From: an uncultured Eubacterium sp.
Lineage (GTDB): Bacteria > Bacillota > Clostridia > Lachnospirales > Lachnospiraceae
Reading direction: 5' to 3'
DNA: 14,998 nucleotides
Assembly: GCA_937915825.1 (NCBI GenBank)
Contig: CALGGT010000101.1
Span: 1 to 14,998, forward strand
The position numbers and the translations under genes are program-made. This document shows, piece by piece, positions 5,853 through 12,987 of this stretch. Under the pieces are notes generated by a model, which had not been told where the DNA came from, searched no databases, and saw only the letters and a program-made list of their open reading frames with translations. Position 1 is the first letter of the stretch, and each line of letters begins with the position of its first letter.

Positions 5853-7126
5853 ACCAAATCACCTGCCTTTATCAATGTTTCTCCCCCCGCCAGTACGCCT
5901 CCCGGATAGTCATGCAAAGTTGTCACGCCGGCAATTGCCGTGTTCTTCCCAATCGATACGCCATCCGGGATCACGGTGTTGTCACCGATGGTCACCAAAT
6001 TAAACGCATATACATCCGGTTTTACTTGATTCGGAACATTGTCCTCGCCAACACCTATTTTACAATTGGAACCAACCTGGCTTTGTTCCGCGATGATCCC
6101 CTTATCAACAAGCGTATTCTTTCCAATGGAAACAGAATTCATGATAATGGAATCCTTCACCACCGCCCCCTTCTCAATGAGAACGTTGGAACCGATAATG
6201 GAATTATGTACTTCTCCATAGATCTCACAACCATCCCCCATAATGGCACGGTCGATCAGGCCGCTGTCCGCAATATACTGGGGCCTCAGCCACTCATTTT
6301 TCGTATAGATTTTCCAAAATTCCTCATATAGATTAAAGGCCGGAATCAGATCGATCAACTCCATATTGGACTCCCAATAAGAACCGAGGGTTCCCACGTC
6401 TTTCCAATATCCGTTGAACTCAAATGCAAACACACGATCCCCTCGTTCATGACAATAAGGAATCACATGTTTTCCAAAATCACAGCCCGGTTGATCTCGT
6501 AATTTAAGTAACGATTCTTTCAGAACCTTCCACGAGAAAATATAAATACCCATGGATGCCAGATTACTCTTTGGATGTTCCGGTTTCTCCTGGAATTCCC
6601 GGATCATCCCCTGCTCATCGGTTACACACACACCAAAACGACTTGCCTCTTCAATCGGGACCGGAATGGTCGCCATGGTAATATCCGCATGATTGGATTG
6701 ATGATAATCCAACATAACCTGATAATCCATCTTATAGATATGGTCTCCCCCCAGAATTAAAACGTAATCCGGATTATAATATTCCATATAGTTTAAATTC
6801 TGATAAATGGCATTCGCCGTTCCCGTATACCATTCGCTACTGGTGCTCTTCTCATAGGGCGGAAGGATGGAAACACCACCCACATTCCGATCCAGGTCCC
6901 AAGGAATTCCAATCCCGATATGCTGATTCAGCTTAAGTGGCTGATATTGCGTAAGAACCCCAACCGTATCGACTCCTGAGTTAATACAGTTGCTCAGCGG
7001 AAAATCAATAATTCGATACTTTCCCCCAAAGGCAACAGCAGGTTTTGCTACGTTGGCAGTCAAAACCCCAAGACGCGATCCTTGCCCACCAGCAAGCAAC
7101 ATAGCAATCATCTTTTTTTTGATCAT
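5849..7126 (-). CDS. glgC: glucose-1-phosphate adenylyltransferase, catalytic subunit
   Basis: 425 residues. It catalyses ATP + glucose-1-phosphate to ADP-glucose + pyrophosphate, the committed step of bacterial glycogen synthesis, in the cytoplasm. Visible motifs are the nucleotide loop LLAGGQGSRLGVLT (10-23), AKPAVAFGGKYRIIDFPLSN, the catalytic GGDHIYKMDY (126-135, Asp128), EFQEKPEHPKSN with SMGIYIF for sugar phosphate, and GYWKDVGTLGSYWESN. A beta-helix follows from about residue 300 (MGDGCEIYGEVHNS and others). The start at 7126 (MIKKKMIAM) has AGAGGTGA at 7138-7131; an in-frame ATG 48 bases upstream lacks such a site. It overlaps glgD by 4 bases. An extended -10 promoter lies at 7194-7189. 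Confidence 0.97.
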   Translation of the reverse strand: MIKKKMIAMLLAGGQGSRLGVLTANVAKPAVAFGGKYRIIDFPLSNCINSGVDTVGVLTQYQPLKLNQHIGIGIPWDLDRNVGGVSILPPYEKSTSSEWYTGTANAIYQNLNYMEYYNPDYVLILGGDHIYKMDYQVMLDYHQSNHADITMATIPVPIEEASRFGVCVTDEQGMIREFQEKPEHPKSNLASMGIYIFSWKVLKESLLKLRDQPGCDFGKHVIPYCHERGDRVFAFEFNGYWKDVGTLGSYWESNMELIDLIPAFNLYEEFWKIYTKNEWLRPQYIADSGLIDRAIMGDGCEIYGEVHNSIIGSNVLIEKGAVVKDSIIMNSVSIGKNTLVDKGIIAEQSQVGSNCKIGVGEDNVPNQVKPDVYAFNLVTIGDNTVIPDGVSIGKNTAIAGVTTLHDYPGGVLAGGETLIKAGDLV

Positions 7127-7188
7127 AGAATCACCTCTGTTGTTTTTATAGTTACGGAGATATCTTCGAAACACCCCCGCTTACATGT

Positions 7189-7217
7189 ATTATAACACAA
7201 AAACTCAATAAAATAAA
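7189..7217 (-). promoter_or_regulatory. promoter of glgC-glgD-spoVG
   Basis: Minus strand: a perfect extended -10 TGT-TATAAT (hexamer 7194-7189), a 17-base spacer, and a poor -35 TTTATT (7217-7212). The extended -10 and the T/A-rich upstream DNA may compensate for the weak -35. The leader is about 55 bases. Confidence 0.72.
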
Positions 7218-7220
7218 CGA

Positions 7221-7256
7221 TTTTTCTAATTTTTTAATAGTTTTTTTTAATTTTTT
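7221..7256. promoter_or_regulatory. phased T-tracts in a divergent promoter region
   Basis: Four T-runs (7221-7225, 7230-7235, 7241-7248, 7251-7256) with centres about 9 to 12 bases apart, close to one helical turn. Such phasing is known to bend DNA. The tract lies just upstream of both the leftward glg promoter and the rightward DUF975 promoter and could act as an UP element or regulator platform (inference). Confidence 0.45.
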
Positions 7257-7304
7257 AGTTAATATGCACAAAAGCGAAAACCCAAATCTCTCCTTTACGC
7301 CGAC

Positions 7305-7333
7305 TTGTTTTTCTTCCGCATATTTGTTATCAT
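7305..7333 (+). promoter_or_regulatory. promoter of the DUF975/PF06541 membrane protein gene
   Basis: -35 TTGTTT (7305-7310), a 17-base spacer, and an extended -10 TGT-TATCAT (hexamer 7328-7333). It leaves a short leader of about 20 bases before the ribosome binding site. Confidence 0.6.
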
Positions 7334-7362
7334 AAGATTAGAATTACAAGGAAGGAGCATCC

Positions 7363-8901
7363 ATGAAATCGATGAAACAAGTACTCGCAAATTCTTTTCG
7401 CAGTCTTCGCTCTAAATATTTTACCAATATTATTGTGGTCTTTCTTGCAAGTTTTATTATCGGAGGAGGATATCATCTGGTATCCGCCGGTGGAAATCCC
7501 AACAGCTCATTTAACACAAAACTTTCTTACGCGGAGATCCTCCTGGAGTTCGTAGAAGGTTACAATCCCGTAACCCCTTCCCTCCACCCGAATGTTTCCA
7601 ACTATTCCCGGGGCGTATTGTCTGTTTTCGTAAACCAGATTGCCGACTCCGGCTCCATTGGTTTTGGAATTTTAAATGGATTGAACACCCTGTTGTTTCA
7701 CGGCCAGATTGCCCGCTCTGTCGTTATTTTTTCCTTTGTGTTTCTGGCGATTTTCCTAACGATCTTTGTGCGAAATATCATCTACGTCGGCCGGTGCCGC
7801 TACTTCCTGGAACACCGCTGTTACACGGAAACGCCGCCATCTCGCCTTCTTTTTGTTTTCCAATATGGACAGGTAAAAAATGTAGCTTTGGTCATGTTCT
7901 TGCGTATGGTGTTTCAATTGTTATACGCTCTTACCATCGTAATGATCCCGATCAAATACTACGAATACAGCATGATCCCCTACATTCTGGCTGAAAATCC
8001 TTCCCTGCACTGGAGGGAAGCGTTCCGTCTTTCCAAGGAGATGACCACCGGGAAAAAACGCACCATCTTCCTGTACGACCTGCTTCTTCTACCCATCTTA
8101 TTCCTGTCTTCCTTAACCTATAATTACTTGACGGTTTTCTTTCTGGCCCCCTTTCGAGAGTGTCTTTTCGCAGAAATTTACATGGATTTACGTAGGGAAA
8201 AATGGTCCGGGCAGGTAATTCTCGTGGCAAGCGCCACCTCACCGGGTGAGATCCGGCACATCTTTAAAGACCCTCTGTTATTGGACAATACCGTCATTGA
8301 CGGCGAATACCCGGAAGCAGAATTTCATATGAACGAACTTCCTGGTTTCTCCTTTCTTCACGCGGATTATAAGAGGGATTATACGCCTTTAAATTTTACG
8401 TTATTTTTCTTTACGTTCTCCTTCGTCGGCTGGATCTGGGAGGTTATCTACTACCTGGTTTCAGACGGTATTGCCGTGAACCGCGGTGTATTGCACGGTC
8501 CCTGGCTGCCGATCTACGGCGTTGGCGGGTTCTTTGTCATCCTGGTTTTAAAGCCCTTGCGGGAAAATCCTCTCCATATGTTCATTGGCTCCTTTGTGGT
8601 CTGCGGACTGATCGAGTACCTGGCCAGCGTCCTGTTGGAAGTCTTATTTCATCAAAAGTGGTGGGATTACAACGGATTCTTTCTAAATATTAACGGTCGC
8701 GTCTGCCTGGAAGGATTAATGGTCTTCGGGCTGGCAGGCATCGCCTTTACTTATTTTATTACCCCGATGTTGGATAGTCTTTACAACCGTTTTTCCGTAA
8801 AGAGGCGAACCATTGCCGCAGGGATTCTCTGCGTAGTATTTGTCCTGGATCTGATCTACTCTTATTTTCATCCCAATACGGGAAATCTGATCACGTTCTA
8901 G
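7363..8901 (+). CDS. DUF975 / PF06541 fusion integral membrane protein
   Basis: 512 residues, polytopic. Residues 1-275 resemble the DUF975 family, with hydrophobic segments near 21-40, 117-140, 176-197 and 237-262. Residues 343-505 resemble the putative ABC-transporter type IV / CmpB-like family (PF06541), with segments near 342-365, 380-396, 405-425, 447-467 and 482-502 and the motifs FSFVGWIWEV, NRGVLHGPWLPIYGVGG and WWDYNGFFLNINGR. A hydrophilic stretch of about 65 residues links the halves. No ATPase or substrate-binding partner is adjacent, so transport is not supported by context; function is unknown. The ATG at 7363 has AAGGAG 5 bases upstream. Family names are from recalled motifs; fusion of the two is clear from one uninterrupted frame. 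Confidence 0.85.
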   Translation: MKSMKQVLANSFRSLRSKYFTNIIVVFLASFIIGGGYHLVSAGGNPNSSFNTKLSYAEILLEFVEGYNPVTPSLHPNVSNYSRGVLSVFVNQIADSGSIGFGILNGLNTLLFHGQIARSVVIFSFVFLAIFLTIFVRNIIYVGRCRYFLEHRCYTETPPSRLLFVFQYGQVKNVALVMFLRMVFQLLYALTIVMIPIKYYEYSMIPYILAENPSLHWREAFRLSKEMTTGKKRTIFLYDLLLLPILFLSSLTYNYLTVFFLAPFRECLFAEIYMDLRREKWSGQVILVASATSPGEIRHIFKDPLLLDNTVIDGEYPEAEFHMNELPGFSFLHADYKRDYTPLNFTLFFFTFSFVGWIWEVIYYLVSDGIAVNRGVLHGPWLPIYGVGGFFVILVLKPLRENPLHMFIGSFVVCGLIEYLASVLLEVLFHQKWWDYNGFFLNINGRVCLEGLMVFGLAGIAFTYFITPMLDSLYNRFSVKRRTIAAGILCVVFVLDLIYSYFHPNTGNLITF

Positions 8902-8907
8902 AGAATG

Positions 8908-8935
8908 CACCGATTTTCGGTGATTTTGTTGCATT
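8908..8935 (+). terminator. weak terminator after the DUF975/PF06541 gene
   Basis: CACCGA/TCGGTG (8908-8913 with 8917-8922) has a 3-base loop and is followed by ATTTTGTTGCATTTTT. The stem is short, so termination may be partial. The T-rich tail overlaps the murC promoter. Confidence 0.5.
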
Positions 8936-8956
8936 TTTCACAAATTACGTTATAAT
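8929..8956 (+). promoter_or_regulatory. promoter of murC
   Basis: A perfect -10 TATAAT (8951-8956) with a modest -35 TTGCAT (8929-8934) 16 bases upstream. The leader to the murC start is about 100 bases; no known RNA element is recognised in it. Confidence 0.62.
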
Positions 8957-9063
8957 AGGTAAAAACGAGGCAATTTGCAGATCCATTTGAGGGAAAAAGA
9001 CTTTTAACCTCCGACATCGCAATAATAGGGAATGAACCATCGTACGAAAGGAAGGATATTACT

Positions 9064-10446
9064 ATGTATCAATTAGATTGGGATAAACCCGGAAAGGGTT
9101 ATTTTATTGGGATTGGCGGCATCAGCATGAGCGGATTTGCCAGACTTCTTCAAAAAGAAGGATTTCAAATTTCCGGCTCGGACCGATCCCCCAGTTCCAT
9201 TACTACGGAACTGGAGCGCGCAGGCATTGCCGTTTCCTACGTTCAGGACGGTTCCTCCCTTACCGGGGATTTTGACTTTGTCGTCTACACGTCCGCCATC
9301 TCACCGGATAATCCGGAATTTCAAAAGGCCCGGTCCCTGAACCTTCCCATGATGGAGCGGGGAGAACTGGTGGGACAGGTGATGTTACAATACAAAACCG
9401 CGGTTGCCGTTGCCGGTACCCATGGAAAAACCACTACCACTTCCATTACTTCTCACATTATGCTGGAAGCCGGATTTGATCCGACCATTTCCGTCGGCGG
9501 GATTTTACCGGCGATCCAGGGAAATATGAGAATCGGAAACTCGGAATATTTTATCGCGGAAGCCTGCGAGTATACCAACAGCTTCTTAAAATTCCATCCC
9601 ACCATGGGGATCATCTTAAATATTGAAGCAGAACATCTGGATTTCTTTCAGGATCTACAAGACATTCGAAACAGCTTCCGCCGATTTGCATCTTTAATCC
9701 CTTCCCATGGTGTTTTGGCCATTAACGCCGATATCCCGGACTATGAGGAGATCATAGAGGGGCTTACCTGTCACGTGATCACCTACAGCGCAAACGATGA
9801 AAGTGCCGACTTCTACGCCACGGACATTCTCTTTGATTCCGCCGGCTGTCCCACCTTCACCCTGGTGATAAAGGGAGAGAAGAAAGACACCTATCATCTA
9901 TCCATTCCCGGCAAGTTTAATATATCCAATGCCCTGGGAAGTCTTTGTCTCGCCTACGATTGGGGTGTGGATCCCGCGTCCATTCAAACCGCATTTGATT
10001 CTTATCACGGTACCAACCGACGCTTCCAGAAGAAAGGGGAATACAACGGTGCCGTCGTGATCGACGATTACGCCCACCACCCTACGGAGATCGCGGCGAC
10101 CTTAGACGCCGCGACGTCCTACCCCCATCGCAAATTATACGTGGCCTTCCAGCCTCATACCTACAGCCGGACCAAAGCCTTCCTAACGGACTTTGCCAAG
10201 GTCTTAAGCGCCGCAGACACCGTTCTTCTGGCTGATATTTACGCCGCCAGGGAAACCGATGATCTTCAGATCTCTTCTAAGGATCTGGCCCATGAAATGA
10301 AAAAACTGGGAGCCGATGTTCATTATTTAGGTTCCTTTGAGGCCATTGAAAATTTTTTGAAAAAAAATTTACTCCCAAATGACATGTTGATAACTATGGG
10401 TGCCGGAAATATAGTGGATGTTGGAGAATCTCTTCTGAAAGAGTGA
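9064..10446 (+). CDS. murC: UDP-N-acetylmuramate--L-alanine ligase
   Basis: A 460-residue cytoplasmic Mur ligase that adds L-alanine to UDP-MurNAc at the expense of ATP, the first peptide step of peptidoglycan precursor synthesis. All three domains are visible: a Rossmann UDP-binding domain with GIGGISMSG (16-24); a central ATPase domain with P-loop GTHGKTTTT (118-126), EACEYTNSF (166-174) and NIEAEHLDFF (186-195); and a C-terminal domain with DDYAHHPTEI (334-343) and FQPHTYSRT (362-370). Length is normal. The ATG at 9064 has GGAAGG about 8 bases upstream. The stop codon lies one base before a DnaA box, so the DnaA-box cluster begins essentially at the end of this gene. No clear strong terminator follows, so some read-through is possible. 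Confidence 0.97.
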   Translation: MYQLDWDKPGKGYFIGIGGISMSGFARLLQKEGFQISGSDRSPSSITTELERAGIAVSYVQDGSSLTGDFDFVVYTSAISPDNPEFQKARSLNLPMMERGELVGQVMLQYKTAVAVAGTHGKTTTTSITSHIMLEAGFDPTISVGGILPAIQGNMRIGNSEYFIAEACEYTNSFLKFHPTMGIILNIEAEHLDFFQDLQDIRNSFRRFASLIPSHGVLAINADIPDYEEIIEGLTCHVITYSANDESADFYATDILFDSAGCPTFTLVIKGEKKDTYHLSIPGKFNISNALGSLCLAYDWGVDPASIQTAFDSYHGTNRRFQKKGEYNGAVVIDDYAHHPTEIAATLDAATSYPHRKLYVAFQPHTYSRTKAFLTDFAKVLSAADTVLLADIYAARETDDLQISSKDLAHEMKKLGADVHYLGSFEAIENFLKKNLLPNDMLITMGAGNIVDVGESLLKE

Positions 10447-10447
10447 C

Positions 10448-10595
10448 TTATCCACATTATCCACAACTTTATCAACGGGCTGTAGAATAACTTCCTTGTG
10501 GATAGTTGATAACCGGGGCAACTTAAAATATCCGTATTTACGGGCTTTTTGCGGTGTCTTACCCTCACTTATCCACATTGTCCACAGTTTCCACA
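10448..10595. promoter_or_regulatory. DnaA-box cluster upstream of the replication-initiation genes
   Basis: Consensus TTATCCACA occurs exactly at 10448-10456, 10457-10465 and 10569-10577. Single-mismatch boxes are at 10497-10505 (minus strand, CTATCCACA) and 10578-10586 (TTGTCCACA). Two-mismatch sites are at 10469-10477, 10504-10512 (minus strand) and 10587-10595 (GTTTCCACA). The first pair and the last three are joined head to tail without a gap. TTATCAAC (10469-10476) and GTTGATAA (10505-10512) form an exact inverted pair around the centre. Such density is not expected by chance and is a hallmark of DnaA-binding loci: oriC, DnaA-regulated promoters or titration sites. It lies 38 bases upstream of the next promoter's -35, so DnaA regulation of the downstream genes is the simplest reading. 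dnaA is not in the window. Confidence 0.88.
10532..10550 (+). terminator. possible weak terminator of murC
   Basis: CCGT/ACGG (10532-10535 with 10540-10543) has a 4-base loop and is followed by GCTTTTT. The stem is only 4 bp, so strength is doubtful. It lies in the middle of the DnaA-box cluster. Confidence 0.3.
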
Positions 10596-10632
10596 AGCCA
10601 TTTTCTACGAAAATAGACCCGGTTTTCGACTA

Positions 10633-10661
10633 TTTACAGAATTGAAATTTTGGGGTATGAT
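10633..10661 (+). promoter_or_regulatory. promoter of the dnaD-like / dnaI-like operon
   Basis: -35 TTTACA (10633-10638; 5 of 6), a 17-base spacer, and -10 TATGAT (10656-10661; 5 of 6). The predicted start is near 10668, leaving a leader of about 60 bases that begins with a stem-loop. The DnaA boxes lie just upstream, in position for activation or repression. Confidence 0.75.
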
Positions 10662-10671
10662 AGTCCTTAGC

Positions 10672-10690
10672 GTATGAGTTTTGCTCATAC
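10672..10690 (+). promoter_or_regulatory. 7-bp inverted repeat at the start of the dnaD-like transcript
   Basis: GTATGAG (10672-10678) and CTCATAC (10684-10690) flank TTTTG. Just after the predicted transcription start, it could be an operator for a dimeric repressor or a 5' stem-loop that stabilises the mRNA. No U-run follows, so it is not a terminator. Confidence 0.5.
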
Positions 10691-10726
10691 TGACTTTGTT
10701 GATCTAAAACACGGGGGTTTACATGA

Positions 10727-11971
10727 ATGAGTTTTTCATTAGAACATTCTTTTACGAATCAATTAACACAGGTTCCCAACGCGTTCATCGACGCTTATAT
10801 GCCGTATGCGGACGGAAGCTTTGTGAAAATTTACTTATATTTGCTGCGTCAAGCTCAGGATCGGGTGGAGAAATTATCCATTGAAGACATTGCAGATGCC
10901 TTGAATAACACGGAATCCGATGTACTTCGTGCCCTTCATTATTGGGAAAACACCGGACTGATCCATCTCACCTTCCAGGGAACCACGCTAACTTCTTTGG
11001 GATTTGCACCGGTTTCCCACGGAGACGTGGTGTCGGAGGTCCATTCTCAGGATTCGAAGGACGATCCTCGGGATTCGAAGGACGATCCTCGGGATTCAAA
11101 GAACGATTCTCGGGATTCAAAGAACGATTCTAAAGATTTGCAGGATCGTTCTCAGGATTCGGAGACTCCTTCCATTACCATGCTTCACAATCGCGAAACC
11201 CATGTCCTGGATAAAACGGATGCACCAATTGCTTCAAACGCAGCAAGATCAACCGGCGCACCGTACGATGAATCGGAAACATCGGAAATCCCCATGCCTC
11301 AGGATTATTCTTCCGTTCAAACCAACCTCCTTTGTCAGGATCCGGATGTGAAGGATTGCATTCGCCAGGTGGAAAAAATATTGGGCAACCCCGTAAGTCA
11401 GCCCCATTTAAAGCTGATCGTATACCTTATGTGCGACCTGTCCTTTTCCAAGGACTTAACCGTATCCCTATATGAAGTAGGTCTGGAGCGCGGCGTCGTA
11501 ACCACCCACTATTTGCTTCCCATTGCCAGAGACTGGTACGATCAGAAGATTACAACGCCGGAAGAAGCCAGGAGGGAGTCCTCTTCTTCCTATTATTCCA
11601 AGATCATCAAGGCCCTGGGATTGGACCGGAATCTGGCTACGTCTGAGATCAAAATGGTGGAAAAATGGCACAATCAGTATCACTTTTCCGAGGAAATCAT
11701 CCTGGAGGCCTGCGAACGGGCGATCAAATCCACAAACAAGGGGTCCGTTGCTTACACCGATAAGATCCTCTCCAACTGGTATCAGGATCATGTGAAAACC
11801 AGGGAAGACATTCTTGCAAAAGACCGGGAATTTCATCGAAACAATTCCCATAATTACAGCTCTCCTTCCTCCATTCAAAAAGTCCGAAAGGGAAGCTTTC
11901 ACGATTTTGAACAGCGTCAGTATTCCTCCAAGGACTATGAAGAGTTAGAAAAGAAGCTATTACGTAAATAG
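10727..11971 (+). CDS. DnaD/DnaB-domain replication initiation (primosome) protein
   Basis: 414 residues. Residues 1-95 look like the DnaD-type winged-helix domain (FVKIYLYLLRQ, SIEDIADALN, VLRALHYWENTGLI). Residues 108-148 are a 7-residue tandem repeat (DSKDDPR type) in a disordered acidic linker running to about 200. Two DDBH2-type domains follow (about 205-280 and 287-362), each with the ssDNA-binding motif YxxxIxxxW: Y262/I266/W270 and Y343/I347/W351. In Bacillus such proteins remodel DNA at oriC and help load DnaC helicase with DnaI. The ATG at 10727 follows a GGGGG site; a TGA lies immediately upstream in frame, so no earlier start is possible. The helicase loader gene starts 11 bases after the stop. 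Whether it corresponds to B. subtilis DnaD or DnaB cannot be settled by eye. Confidence 0.87.
   Translation: MSFSLEHSFTNQLTQVPNAFIDAYMPYADGSFVKIYLYLLRQAQDRVEKLSIEDIADALNNTESDVLRALHYWENTGLIHLTFQGTTLTSLGFAPVSHGDVVSEVHSQDSKDDPRDSKDDPRDSKNDSRDSKNDSKDLQDRSQDSETPSITMLHNRETHVLDKTDAPIASNAARSTGAPYDESETSEIPMPQDYSSVQTNLLCQDPDVKDCIRQVEKILGNPVSQPHLKLIVYLMCDLSFSKDLTVSLYEVGLERGVVTTHYLLPIARDWYDQKITTPEEARRESSSSYYSKIIKALGLDRNLATSEIKMVEKWHNQYHFSEEIILEACERAIKSTNKGSVAYTDKILSNWYQDHVKTREDILAKDREFHRNNSHNYSSPSSIQKVRKGSFHDFEQRQYSSKDYEELEKKLLRK
11051..11164 (+). repeat. 21-bp in-frame tandem repeat in the DnaD-like linker
   Basis: Units start at 11051, 11072, 11093, 11114 and 11135, plus a partial one at 11156. The first two are identical, GATTCGAAGGACGATCCTCG then G; the later ones have diverged. 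They encode DSKDDPR, DSKDDPR, DSKNDSR, DSKNDSK, DLQDRSQ. The identical first pair suggests recent slippage, and unit number may vary between strains. Confidence 0.93.
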
Positions 11972-11982
11972 AAGGAGCAACC

Positions 11983-12975
11983 ATGCAGCTAACAAATGAA
12001 CAATATCAACAAATCTATTCTGTATATGATCAGATTCGCATGGAAAACCGTCAAGAAGAGAAGAAACGGCTATTAGAGGTTCTGGAGAAAGTTCCGGATT
12101 ACGCGGATTTACGGTCCCGTCAGATGCGTCAGGCATTTGACCGGGCGGCTCGTGCTCTATCCGGAGAGGAAGACCGATTATCCGGCTCCACCCCCCAGCA
12201 ACCTGTCGAAGCTTCCTATCTGGCGGATCTTTTAATGTCTCACGGATATCCCAAAGACTATTTAGACCCGATCTACACCTGTCCGGATTGTCAGGATACC
12301 GGATACACAGGAGATCAAAAATGTCATTGCTTCCAAAAACGTATCATCGAATATTTGTATCAACAATCGAACTTGGCAGATATCCTGGACCGGGAAAATT
12401 TTCAAACCTTCCAGAAGGACTTCTATCCAGACGACTACAAAGACCCGGCGCTGAATCTGACGCCAAGGGAGAACGCGGATTATATTTACCAAAAAGCCCT
12501 GGATTTCTGTGATCATTTCGATTCCCATGCCGATAATTTTATTTTCTACGGTCCCACCGGTTTAGGGAAAAGTTTTCTCACCCACTGCATCGCAAAATCC
12601 GTTTTAGATCAAACAAAAACCGTAATTTACTTGACTTCTACTCATCTATTTGATATTTTAGAAAAGTACAAGTTCGATTCGTCTACCTCAAACGAGGAGA
12701 AGGAAGAAGGACTTTCCTTCCTGAATCAGTGTGATCTGTTGATCATCGACGATCTGGGCACGGAATTAAAAAATAATTTTACAACATCGGAGCTGTATGT
12801 GTTGATCGACGCTCGCCTGCGTGGAAAAAAGTCCACGATCATTTCCACCAATCTGAACATTGAGGAATTGAAAGAGCAATACAGCGAACGGATCTTTTCC
12901 CGCATCGCCAGTTACTATACCTTGATCAAATTCATCGGCGATGACATTCGACTCTTAAAATCCACATTGGATTAG
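11983..12975 (+). CDS. dnaI: DnaC/DnaI-type AAA+ replicative helicase loader
   Basis: 330 residues. Residues 1-95 are a helical N-terminal region; a zinc-binding-like cluster follows (CPDCQDTGY then CHC; Cys100, Cys103, Cys114, Cys116). The AAA+ domain has Walker A GPTGLGKS (190-197), Walker B LLIIDDLG (252-259), sensor-1 STN (288-290) and SERIFSRI (301-308), which carries the likely arginine finger. The family loads the hexameric replicative helicase onto ssDNA, using ATP, at the origin or at stalled forks. The ATG at 11983 has AAGGAG upstream, 11 bases after the DnaD-like stop, so the two are one operon and probably act in one complex. IstB-type transposition ATPases share the fold, but the N-terminal zinc motif and the DnaD neighbour favour DnaI, and no transposase is present. 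Confidence 0.9.
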   Translation: MQLTNEQYQQIYSVYDQIRMENRQEEKKRLLEVLEKVPDYADLRSRQMRQAFDRAARALSGEEDRLSGSTPQQPVEASYLADLLMSHGYPKDYLDPIYTCPDCQDTGYTGDQKCHCFQKRIIEYLYQQSNLADILDRENFQTFQKDFYPDDYKDPALNLTPRENADYIYQKALDFCDHFDSHADNFIFYGPTGLGKSFLTHCIAKSVLDQTKTVIYLTSTHLFDILEKYKFDSSTSNEEKEEGLSFLNQCDLLIIDDLGTELKNNFTTSELYVLIDARLRGKKSTIISTNLNIEELKEQYSERIFSRIASYYTLIKFIGDDIRLLKSTLD

Positions 12976-12987
12976 AAGGTAATTACG

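Noticed and set aside
5660..6331. 223-codon plus-strand frame across glgD/glgC
   Set aside because: Antisense to two clearly conserved genes, with no motif or ribosome site.
10448..10720. A bona fide chromosomal oriC
   Set aside because: DnaA boxes are present, but dnaA and dnaN are absent, no clear AT-rich unwinding element or DnaA-trio follows, and a promoter for the dnaD-like gene explains the position. Kept only as an alternative.
11468..11902. 144-codon minus-strand frame within the DnaD-like gene
   Set aside because: Shadow of a coding region with recognisable domains; no start signal or recognisable protein.
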